36,388 nucleotides of DNA from the NCBI GenBank assembly GCA_041570235.1, contig JBFFWN010000003.1:1-36388 (forward strand). Reading direction: 5' to 3'. This document shows, in pieces, positions 23,827-31,190 of this stretch. A program made the translations under genes and the position numbers. This DNA comes from SZUA-36 sp041570235. GTDB lineage: Bacteria > Pseudomonadota > Gammaproteobacteria > Xanthomonadales > SZUA-36. Positions within the stretch are counted from its first letter, which is position 1; each line of letters starts with the position of its first letter. A model generated the notes under the pieces. It was given only the letters and a program-made list of their open reading frames with translations. It had not been told where the DNA came from and did not search any database.

Positions 23827-25835
23827 AAGTGTTAAAGACACTGACATTGAACCAGCGGTGCACGCTATGGGTTATCGCCAGCCTGTTAATCAGCATGCTG
23901 CCGCAACTCAGGAGCATGCCGCTGCACCTCGTGTCGCTTACCCTGCTACCGGTGATCTGGCGCATCATCGCCGAATTCCATGCCTGGAAACCGGCACCAA
24001 TGCTGTTCAGGGTCTTTGCAACCCTGTCCACGGTGGCCGTTCTTTTGGCCACCTATGGTGGTCTTATGGGAAGACGAGCGGCGGTGAGCATGCTGGTATT
24101 GATGTTGTCACTTAAGCTGCTCGAGACATTTAAAACCCGGGATGCCCGTATTGTCACGAGTCTGAGCCTGTTTTTATGCGGTACGCAATTCCTGTTTTCG
24201 CAGGGCATTCCGATGATTTTTTATATCGTCTCCTGTCTGCTCAGCTCTTTGATCGCCCTGATGCACCTGCAAAGAAAAGAGGCCTGGGAAAATCTCGGCC
24301 CGGCACCCGGTAGCGGAGGCCGGCTTTTTGCCGAGCTGGGTTTCGGCTTGCGCTTACTGGCCATCGCAGTGCCCATCGGGCTGGCCATGTTCCTGTTCTT
24401 CCCGCGCTGGGCAAGTCCCCTGTGGGGTATCCCCGAGGAGGCCCTTGATGCACGCTCGGGATTGTCCGACTCGATGAGCCCGGGCAGCATCCAGAGCCTG
24501 TTCATGGACGACTCACCGGCCTTCCGTGCCACGTTCCAGGGAGACCTGCCGGCCAATGGACAACTCTATTGGCGAGGGCCGGTATTCTGGGATTTCGACG
24601 GGACCAGCTGGAAAGCCGGCTTCATGAGTCTGAATTTGCCGGCGGAAGACAAACCGGACCCGCTTGACGCGGCCTTCCGCTACCGTGTGCAAATGGAACC
24701 CACCGAACAAAGGTGGTTATTCGCCCTGGATTACCCCGCTTTGGTGCCAGCGGGCGCTAAGCTGACCGCAGACTACCAATTACTGGCCCGCCGGCCGGTC
24801 ACGAAGCTGCGCGAGTACCTGATGGCTTCGGATCCGGGTTTTACCGGCAGCCTGGTGCTCAAAAACACACTGCGTGACATGGCTCTGGCATTACCATCCG
24901 GTTTTAACCCGCGCACATCAGAGATGATGAACCAATGGCGTCTTGAGGCGAACAGCGCAGAGGAGATTGTTCGCAGGGTGCTTGCTCACTTCAACCGTGA
25001 GCAGTTCCGTTACACTTTGAATCCTGCGCTCCTGAGCCGCAACACCGTTGACGAATTCCTGTTTGATACACGTGAGGGTTTTTGTGAGCACTACGCCTCG
25101 GCCTTTACCGTGATGATGCGTATGGCGGGGATTCCGGCACGTGTGGTCACCGGTTACCAGGGCGGTTGGTACAACGATATCGGCTCTTATCTGCTGGTCA
25201 GGCAATCAGATGCACATGCCTGGTCGGAAGTGTGGCTGGATGGCCGGGGTTGGGTCCGGGTCGATCCAACCGCTGCCGTCGCACCATCACGGGTCGAAAG
25301 GGGCGCCATGGATTCGCTTGCAGACCGTCGCCACCTGCTCGATTACGCATGGTTACGAAGTGTCCGCAATACCTTCGATCTTTTTCAAAGGGGCTGGAAC
25401 AACTGGGTGGTCGCCTTCAATTCCGTCAGCCAGTCCCGCCTGTTTTCGGTGTTTGGATGGGACGTACTCGACTCATCAAAACTGGTTATCCTGATGATCA
25501 CCAGTATCCTGGTCATCTCGGCGCTTATTTTTTTCCTCGCACCTTTTCTTTTGCGATACCCCTCGAACCGGACACGGGACCCCGTAGTACGTTTATGGCA
25601 GCGCTTTGTCAGGAAACTGGAGCGCTCCGGATTCAAACCCGACCCGTCACTGGGACCACTCGAACTGGCGGAAAAGGCCGGCGAACAGTTGCCATACCTG
25701 GCGAATGCTATACTCAGTATTGCAAGGCTATATGTGTTATGCCGCTACGCAGACAACGATGCTCACCAGGCAGACCTGGCTGAACGTGTTAAGCGGTTCA
25801 AGCCCCGCTCCGCAACAGCCGGGCCGGGCCGGTAA
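23823..25835 (+). CDS. TgpA-like membrane protein: DUF3488 plus transglutaminase domain
   Basis: The 670-residue protein has an N-terminal block of membrane helices (about residues 10-200), a periplasmic transglutaminase-like domain, and a further membrane helix near residues 555-580 before a short cytoplasmic tail. The cysteine protease-like triad is C421 in EGFCEHYA, H465 in DAHAWSEVW and D481 in RVDPTA. I choose a GTG start at 23823 that overlaps the DUF58 stop (GTGA); a frame opening 30 nt earlier lies within DUF58. P. aeruginosa TgpA, the best-known relative, is essential there. The substrate is unknown. moxR-DUF58-tgpA is a recurrent set. Confidence 0.93.
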   Translation: MKVLKTLTLNQRCTLWVIASLLISMLPQLRSMPLHLVSLTLLPVIWRIIAEFHAWKPAPMLFRVFATLSTVAVLLATYGGLMGRRAAVSMLVLMLSLKLLETFKTRDARIVTSLSLFLCGTQFLFSQGIPMIFYIVSCLLSSLIALMHLQRKEAWENLGPAPGSGGRLFAELGFGLRLLAIAVPIGLAMFLFFPRWASPLWGIPEEALDARSGLSDSMSPGSIQSLFMDDSPAFRATFQGDLPANGQLYWRGPVFWDFDGTSWKAGFMSLNLPAEDKPDPLDAAFRYRVQMEPTEQRWLFALDYPALVPAGAKLTADYQLLARRPVTKLREYLMASDPGFTGSLVLKNTLRDMALALPSGFNPRTSEMMNQWRLEANSAEEIVRRVLAHFNREQFRYTLNPALLSRNTVDEFLFDTREGFCEHYASAFTVMMRMAGIPARVVTGYQGGWYNDIGSYLLVRQSDAHAWSEVWLDGRGWVRVDPTAAVAPSRVERGAMDSLADRRHLLDYAWLRSVRNTFDLFQRGWNNWVVAFNSVSQSRLFSVFGWDVLDSSKLVILMITSILVISALIFFLAPFLLRYPSNRTRDPVVRLWQRFVRKLERSGFKPDPSLGPLELAEKAGEQLPYLANAILSIARLYVLCRYADNDAHQADLAERVKRFKPRSATAGPGR

Positions 25836-25852
25836 AACCGGGGAGTACTAAA

Positions 25853-26371
25853 TTGAAACGAATGAATCAAATCATCAGCCTGGCGCTTCTGACCACGGTT
25901 GTTTTATCAGCGTGCACGGTTGTTCCCGAGCAGCTCAAGGGTGAGTACTCTTTGCTGAGGCCCAAGGACATCACTCAGCAGCATCTTGACACTGAGGTCC
26001 GCTGGGCCGGTGTGATACTCGATACCCGCCCCGAAGATGGTCATACCTGCTTTGAAATACTTTCCAGGCAACTTGAAACATCCATGCGGCCAAGAAACAA
26101 CGATCAGTCCGATGGCCGCTTTATTGCCTGCAAGAAAGGCTTCTATGATCCGGAAGTTTTCAAGAAGAAGCGAGAGCTCACATTGACCGGTCGCATCATT
26201 CATATCGACAAGCGGAAAATTGGTGATTATGACTACCTGTTCCCGATTGTTGATATCGGGTTTATGACCCTTTGGCCCGAGCGCCGCAACCAGGTCTACT
26301 ATTATGGTCCTTACCGGCCCTATTACTGGCACTACCCCCATTACGGACCCTATTGGAGATACCCTTTTTAA
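25853..26371 (+). CDS. Slp-family outer membrane lipoprotein
   Basis: The 172-residue protein has a lipoprotein signal with lipobox VLSAC (C21) and resembles the Slp/YeaY family: LKGEYSLLRPKDI after the cysteine, VRWAGVILDTRPE, CFEILSRQL, RFIACKKGFYDPEVF and LTLTGRIIHIDKRKIGDYDYLFPIV. It ends in a strongly aromatic tail, about 25 residues dominated by Y, P, H and W. I choose a TTG start (25853-25855), because GGGGAG at 25840-25845 is spaced 7 nt from it but 16 nt from the alternative ATG at 25862. The stop shares one base with the next start (TAATG). Confidence 0.9.
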   Translation: MKRMNQIISLALLTTVVLSACTVVPEQLKGEYSLLRPKDITQQHLDTEVRWAGVILDTRPEDGHTCFEILSRQLETSMRPRNNDQSDGRFIACKKGFYDPEVFKKKRELTLTGRIIHIDKRKIGDYDYLFPIVDIGFMTLWPERRNQVYYYGPYRPYYWHYPHYGPYWRYPF

Positions 26372-27060
26372 TGCCGCAGTTCCATGGTTTCCCAAAAGAC
26401 TTTTTCAGTTTTTTTGAGGAATTGAAAAAAAACAATAACCGCGACTGGTTTGCCTTGAACAAAACCCGCTACCTGGAATCGGTGGTGCAGCCAATGGGAG
26501 CCTTCATCACCGACCTGGCGCCCCGTTTGAAACGAATTTCCGCTTATTACACGGCCGACCCACGCCCCCATGGCGGCTCCATGTTCCGAATTTACAGGGA
26601 TGCGCGTTTTTCCAGGGACAAATCGCCTTATAAAACCCATGCTGCCACTCATTTCCGCCACCAGGCCGGGCGTGATGCCCACGCGCCCGGGTTTTACCTG
26701 CACATCGAGACCGACCGCGTGACCATTGGCGGTGGTATCTGGCGGCCGCCTTCAAAGCAGTTGGGTCTGATACGTGAGTTCATTTCAGATAACCCGGGCG
26801 CATGGGGCAAACTCAAACGTTCCGTGGCCATCAGCGATATGGGCGGCATCCAGGGTGATTCGCTGACCCGTCCACCAAGGGGTTACGATGCCGATGCAAA
26901 GCATATCGATGACCTGAAGCGAAAAAGCTTTTACCTGATGACAGGGTTTGAACCCGGGTTAATACTGGGCCCGGAGCTGGTGACAGAAACTGCCAGGGTT
27001 TTTCGCGCGACATCCGGGTTGAATCATTTTATTACAGATGCTTTGGGCTTGCCTTTTTAA
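26371..27060 (+). CDS. DUF2461 (TIGR02453) family protein
   Basis: This 229-residue protein belongs to the uncharacterised DUF2461 family. Features are FHGFPKDFFSFFEELKKNNNRDWF near the N-terminus, the conserved RIYRDARFSRDKSPYKTHAA segment, GFYLHIE and GGGIWRPPSKQL, and a C-terminal SFYLMTGFEP block. The ATG at 26371 shares its first base with the stop of the Slp-like gene (TAATG), so I prefer it to an earlier in-frame start inside that gene. No signal peptide is seen. The function is unknown. It closes the run that begins with phhB. Confidence 0.92.
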   Translation: MPQFHGFPKDFFSFFEELKKNNNRDWFALNKTRYLESVVQPMGAFITDLAPRLKRISAYYTADPRPHGGSMFRIYRDARFSRDKSPYKTHAATHFRHQAGRDAHAPGFYLHIETDRVTIGGGIWRPPSKQLGLIREFISDNPGAWGKLKRSVAISDMGGIQGDSLTRPPRGYDADAKHIDDLKRKSFYLMTGFEPGLILGPELVTETARVFRATSGLNHFITDALGLPF

Positions 27061-27109
27061 GACATTCTGCCAACCCGCGGGGCATTTATACAGCTCCCGA
27101 ATACAGGAC

Positions 27110-27145
27110 TTGAACCAAACCGGTTTACTGTATATATTTACAGTA
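27110..27145 (+). promoter_or_regulatory. lexA promoter with SOS box (LexA operator)
   Basis: TTGAAC (27110-27115) and TATATT (27133-27138), spaced by 17 nt, form a good sigma70 promoter. The 20-nt LexA site at 27126-27145, with CTGT (27128-27131) and ACAG (27140-27143) half-sites 8 nt apart, covers the -10 element and differs from the symmetric E. coli consensus at one position. LexA binding would block RNA polymerase, so lexA is autoregulated. A perfect 10-bp palindrome AAACCGGTTT (27117-27126) abuts the box. Confidence 0.92.
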
Positions 27146-27164
27146 TCAAACAAGGTCCGTAATC

Positions 27165-27809
27165 ATGAACCCCAAACCACTCACCAAACGCCAAAAAGAA
27201 ATCCTTGTCTTTATCTCCGATCACATTCAGTCGGCCGGGTTTCCGCCCACCCGCAATGACCTTTCGAAACATTTCGGCTTCCGCTCCCCCAATGCGGCGG
27301 AAAGCCATTTGCGCGCACTCGAAAACAAGGGGGTGATCCGTATAGAGGCCGGACAATCACGGGGCATCACGCTGACCGGTCTTTCAATTGCCAACCTGCC
27401 CGCCACCAACAGCAAACGGATGCCACTGCCATTGGTGGGACGTGTGGCTGCCGGCAGCCCGATACTCGCGCAGGAAAATATCGAACATGAATACCGGGTT
27501 GACCCTGCATTGTTTTCGGCGCGGCCACACTATCTTTTGCGCGTTGAAGGCAACAGTATGCGCGATGCAGGCATCCTCGACGGTGATCTGCTGGCAGTGC
27601 ACCGTACCCCGGAGGCCCGGAATGGGCAAATTGTCGTGGCGCGCCTGGATGACGAGGTTACGGTAAAGCGTTTCAAACGCAAGGGCCATATGGTCAGCCT
27701 GTTGCCTGAGAACCGCGATTTTCAGCCCATCCAGGTTGATTTGCGCCACCGCGAACTGGTCATCGAGGGGCTGGGTGTCGGCATTGTGCGGCCACAACTG
27801 GAACACTAA
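27165..27809 (+). CDS. lexA: LexA repressor, SOS regulator and self-cleaving serine protease
   Basis: LexA represses SOS genes and cleaves itself when RecA is activated by single-stranded DNA. The 214 residues contain an N-terminal winged helix (LTKRQKEILVFI, FPPTRNDLSKHFGF, SPNAAESHLRALENKG), the cleavage bond A96-G97 in VAAGSP, and the catalytic S131 (EGNSMRDAGI) and K168 (VTVKRF). All residues needed for self-cleavage are present. It is preceded by a near-consensus SOS box and followed after 3 nt by an imuA/sulA-type gene. Confidence 0.98.
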   Translation: MNPKPLTKRQKEILVFISDHIQSAGFPPTRNDLSKHFGFRSPNAAESHLRALENKGVIRIEAGQSRGITLTGLSIANLPATNSKRMPLPLVGRVAAGSPILAQENIEHEYRVDPALFSARPHYLLRVEGNSMRDAGILDGDLLAVHRTPEARNGQIVVARLDDEVTVKRFKRKGHMVSLLPENRDFQPIQVDLRHRELVIEGLGVGIVRPQLEH

Positions 27810-27812
27810 GCC

Positions 27813-28580
27813 ATGGCTTCGAAGCAGCACCCCGGTGCCCGCGAGTTATTTGCCCATCCGCTACTCTGGCGGGGCAAACAACTCTCACACCGCATACAGG
27901 CCATTAACACCGGTTTTACCCGTCTCGATTCGAAGCTGCCCGGCCATGGTTGGCCGCGTGGCGCTATCACCGAACTTGTCCACGAAACTTCAGGTTGCGG
28001 AGAGCTCAGCCTGTTGCTGCCTGCACTGGCATGGCTCAGCCGGCAGAATCGCAGGATCACCATGATCGACCCACCATGGGTACCCTATCCTTCAGCCCTG
28101 TATGGCCATGGGCTGGACCTTGAGAAGTTGCTGCTGGTACGTACACAAAGCAAACAGGAATCCCTGTGGGCCTGTGAACAGGTTGTACGTGGCATGCCTG
28201 GCGGCGCCATGCTGGCATGGCCCGATGAAATATCCTTCAGCGAGCTACGACGCTTGCAACTGGCGGCAAAAAACAGCCGGCAAAGCGTTTTCCTGTTTCG
28301 TCGCCAGGCGACGGCAAAGGTCTCGTCACCGGCCGAATTGCGGCTTCGGCTCAATACCGATGATGGTGATCTTCAGGTCCATATATTGAAATGCCGCGGC
28401 CAAAGACCTTCAGATGCCATACGCATACCACAAACCGAATGGGGCCAAACTGCCATTTTTTCAAAAAATACCAACCTGCCCCCGCAGACCCCGGGCAATG
28501 TCGGTGGTATCATAGCTCAGCCACAAAAAGAGTTAATACATCATGCAACTTTCTTCTCTAACCGCAGTTTCATCCGTTGA
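27813..28580 (+). CDS. ImuA/SulA-family SOS protein (RecA-like fold, degenerate P-loop)
   Basis: The 255-residue protein resembles ImuA, the accessory protein of the ImuB-DnaE2 mutasome, and the SulA-type proteins encoded after lexA in pseudomonads. Typical segments are LLWRGKQ near residue 20, GWPRGAITELV, ELSLLLPALAWLS, MIDPPWVPYP, LWACEQVVR, LRRLQLAA and the C-terminal ILKCRGQR. The region equivalent to the RecA Walker A reads TSGCGELS, lacking the GKT/S, so ATP binding is unlikely. About 60 extra C-terminal residues after CRGQR look unconserved, and the last 38 nt overlap purB. No imuB or dnaE2 follows. A division-inhibitor role or partner genes elsewhere are both possible. Confidence 0.82.
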   Translation: MASKQHPGARELFAHPLLWRGKQLSHRIQAINTGFTRLDSKLPGHGWPRGAITELVHETSGCGELSLLLPALAWLSRQNRRITMIDPPWVPYPSALYGHGLDLEKLLLVRTQSKQESLWACEQVVRGMPGGAMLAWPDEISFSELRRLQLAAKNSRQSVFLFRRQATAKVSSPAELRLRLNTDDGDLQVHILKCRGQRPSDAIRIPQTEWGQTAIFSKNTNLPPQTPGNVGGIIAQPQKELIHHATFFSNRSFIR

Positions 28581-29925
28581 CGGGCGTTATGCAGGCCGCA
28601 CAGCCGATCTTCGTAAATATTTCAGTGAATATGGCCTGATCCGCTACCGCGTCATCGTCGAAGTACGCTGGTTCCAGGCGTTGGCCGCCAGTGCCGACAT
28701 ACCACAGGTTGCAAACCTGAGTGACACGGCAAACCGGTTCCTGGATGAACTGATTGATGGTTTCGGACTGCAAGACGCCGAACGCGTCAAAGCCATAGAA
28801 GCCACCACAAACCATGATGTCAAAGCGGTTGAGTACTACCTGAAGGAGAAGTTTTCCGCGCTGGATGAACTGAGCAGTCATTCGGAGTTTTTACATTTCG
28901 CCTGCACCTCGGAAGATATCAACAACCTTTCATATGCACTGATGATGCATGATGCGCGCGAACAGGTGTTCCTGCCGGCTTTCACAGACATCCATGACGC
29001 ACTCGCCGGGATCATACGTGAACATGCGGACGTACCGATGTTATCACGCACACATGGTCAGACCGCCTCACCCACCACGCTGGGAAAGGAAATTGCCAAT
29101 GTCGCCGTTCGGCTCAAGCGCCAGCGCGAGCAACTGGTACAGCAACCCATACTGGGCAAAATCAATGGGGCCGTGGGGAACTTCAATGCGCATATGTGTG
29201 CCTACCCCGATGCAGACTGGCCGGCATTTGCCAATGCCTTTGTCGAGTCGCTGGGTCTGACATGGAACCCATGGACCACCCAGATTGAGCCCCATGACTG
29301 GATGGCGGAAAGCTTTCACACGATCAGCCGTTACCATACCATCCTGATCGACCTGTGCAGGGATATATGGGCTTATATTTCGCTGGGGTATTTCAAACAG
29401 CGCACCATTGCAGGTGAAATCGGCTCATCCACCATGCCGCACAAGGTCAACCCGATCGATTTCGAAAATGCCGAAGGCAACCTGGGTGTCTCCAATGCCC
29501 TGCTGAGTCACCTGGCCGAAAAACTGCCGATCTCCCGTTGGCAGCGTGACCTGACCGATTCAACCGTATTGAGGACGATCGGAACAGCCGCCGGGCATGG
29601 CGCAATTGCCTATAGCTCCCTGCTCAAAGGTTTGAGCAAATTGAAACTCAACGAACAGGCCCTGGCCGACGACCTTGATAGAAGCTGGGAAGTTCTGGCC
29701 GAACCCATTCAAACGGTCATGCGTGTGCATGGTATCGAAAACCCCTATGAGCAACTCAAGGCCCTGACACGCGGCAAGGCGATCAGCGCAGAAATCCTGG
29801 CTGAATTTGTCGGGAAACTGGAGATACCCGCCGCGGCTAAACAGCAACTGTTAAAACTGACGCCCGCAGCATATACCGGTAACGCGGCCGCAATGGCCCG
29901 GTCCCTGGTACAGAACAAAAAATGA
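28543..29925 (+). CDS. purB: Adenylosuccinate lyase
   Basis: PurB performs two fumarate-releasing steps in purine synthesis, on SAICAR and on adenylosuccinate. The 460-residue length and the N-terminus (LTAVSSVDGRYAGRTADLR) match the E. coli form (456). The family signature GSSTMPHKVNPIDFEN begins at residue 294, with the flexible-loop serine at 295. TSEDINNLSYALM and RTHGQTASPTTLGKE are also present. The start lies within the 3' end of the imuA-like gene in another frame, and the stop overlaps the next gene by 4 nt (ATGA). Confidence 0.98.
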   Translation: MQLSSLTAVSSVDGRYAGRTADLRKYFSEYGLIRYRVIVEVRWFQALAASADIPQVANLSDTANRFLDELIDGFGLQDAERVKAIEATTNHDVKAVEYYLKEKFSALDELSSHSEFLHFACTSEDINNLSYALMMHDAREQVFLPAFTDIHDALAGIIREHADVPMLSRTHGQTASPTTLGKEIANVAVRLKRQREQLVQQPILGKINGAVGNFNAHMCAYPDADWPAFANAFVESLGLTWNPWTTQIEPHDWMAESFHTISRYHTILIDLCRDIWAYISLGYFKQRTIAGEIGSSTMPHKVNPIDFENAEGNLGVSNALLSHLAEKLPISRWQRDLTDSTVLRTIGTAAGHGAIAYSSLLKGLSKLKLNEQALADDLDRSWEVLAEPIQTVMRVHGIENPYEQLKALTRGKAISAEILAEFVGKLEIPAAAKQQLLKLTPAAYTGNAAAMARSLVQNKK

Positions 29926-31058
29926 ATGCGCCGCTGGACAAATACAGCGTTGCCCGGTTCCTTGAGCAATACTGGCAGAAAAAGCCCTGCCTGATCCGCA
30001 ATGCCATAACCGATTTTGTGCCAATTATTGATGGTGATGACCTCGCAGGACTGGCCTGTGAGGAGATGGCGGAGTCCCGCCTGGTAACCGGCAGCTTTGC
30101 ATCGGCAAACTGGAACGTGACACATGGCCCTTTTGCAGAGAGTGATTTCTCCGAATTACCGCAAGAAAACTGGACGCTGTTGGTGCAGGATGTTGAAAAG
30201 CATTACGCGCCATTGCAGGATTTGATGCAACAATTCAGTTTCATCCCCAACTGGCGACTGGATGACCTGATGATCAGTTACGCTGCTACCGGCGGTTCTG
30301 TCGGACCGCACGTGGATCAATACGATGTTTTCCTGTTGCAGGCCGAAGGCAGACGGCGCTGGCAGATTGCCCGTTCCTTTGACCCGGCTCTGCTGGAGGC
30401 TTGCCCGCTGAACGTATTGCAGTCCTTTGAAGCCGAACAGGAATGGGACCTTGAGCCCGGTGATATGCTGTACCTTCCTCCCAATGTTGCGCACCATGGT
30501 GTGGCGCTGGAACCGGGAATGACCTGGTCCATTGGCTCACGCGCACCATCCGGCGCTGATCTGCTCCAGGGATTTGGTGAATGGCTGGCATTTTCAGACA
30601 ATGAGGGTGGTCGCTATGCAGACCCGGGTCTGGAACCGGCCGTTCGGGCAGGAGAGATCGATCGGCGCGCTTTGAAAGACCTGAAACAATTTATGCTCAG
30701 CAGAATTGACGACGACAGCAGCCTGGAGGATTTTCTTGCGGCCTTTTTAAGCCGCTTCAGGCTGGCCAATGAACCTGTTGCACCACCACAAGCACTCACC
30801 GCTGAACAGTTGCTCAAAAGAATGAGAAAACATGCAGTACTGATGCGCAACCCCTGGACCAGGTTAAACTGGATTAAAACCGGAACCGGCGCACGCCTTT
30901 TTGCAGCGGGACAGGCATACAATTGTGACCCCTTGCTGGCTGAACTCCTGTGTGAATCACAATTTCCGGAGATCAGGCTTGAGCAATCCGACAGCGGTAC
31001 AATCGATACCCTTGTCCGACTGATCAACCAGGGTCACTTCATTTTAACCGACCGCTGA
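29922..31058 (+). CDS. roxA: RoxA/YcfD-type ribosomal protein uL16 arginine hydroxylase (JmjC/cupin)
   Basis: YcfD (RoxA) is an Fe(II)- and 2-oxoglutarate-dependent oxygenase that hydroxylates an arginine of ribosomal protein uL16. The 378 residues match the E. coli protein (373). The iron ligands are H130 and D132 in GPHVDQYDVF and H191 in PPNVAHHG. The GRRRWQIA and EPGDMLYLPPN segments are typical, and a winged-helix C-terminal half follows (about 240-375). It overlaps purB by 4 nt. In E. coli ycfD also lies close to purB, separated by phoQP. Confidence 0.93.
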   Translation: MNAPLDKYSVARFLEQYWQKKPCLIRNAITDFVPIIDGDDLAGLACEEMAESRLVTGSFASANWNVTHGPFAESDFSELPQENWTLLVQDVEKHYAPLQDLMQQFSFIPNWRLDDLMISYAATGGSVGPHVDQYDVFLLQAEGRRRWQIARSFDPALLEACPLNVLQSFEAEQEWDLEPGDMLYLPPNVAHHGVALEPGMTWSIGSRAPSGADLLQGFGEWLAFSDNEGGRYADPGLEPAVRAGEIDRRALKDLKQFMLSRIDDDSSLEDFLAAFLSRFRLANEPVAPPQALTAEQLLKRMRKHAVLMRNPWTRLNWIKTGTGARLFAAGQAYNCDPLLAELLCESQFPEIRLEQSDSGTIDTLVRLINQGHFILTDR

Positions 31059-31148
31059 ACAGGGCATGCTGATGAGATCAGAGTATTTTTGTTTCAACAA
31101 TAGTACCCTGACCTCGACCGGGTGGTTCTCTGACCCCGCTCAAACAGT

Positions 31149-31154
31149 TATAAT
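31149..31154 (+). promoter_or_regulatory. Candidate -10 element for sucA
   Basis: A perfect TATAAT lies about 36 nt before the sucA GTG, in the 132-nt gap after roxA. The best-placed -35 (TTCTCT at 31126-31131, 17-nt spacer) is poor, so an activator may be needed. Confidence 0.45.
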
Positions 31155-31190
31155 TTACGGTTCATTACGGCATCAGGAAGGCAAATACAC

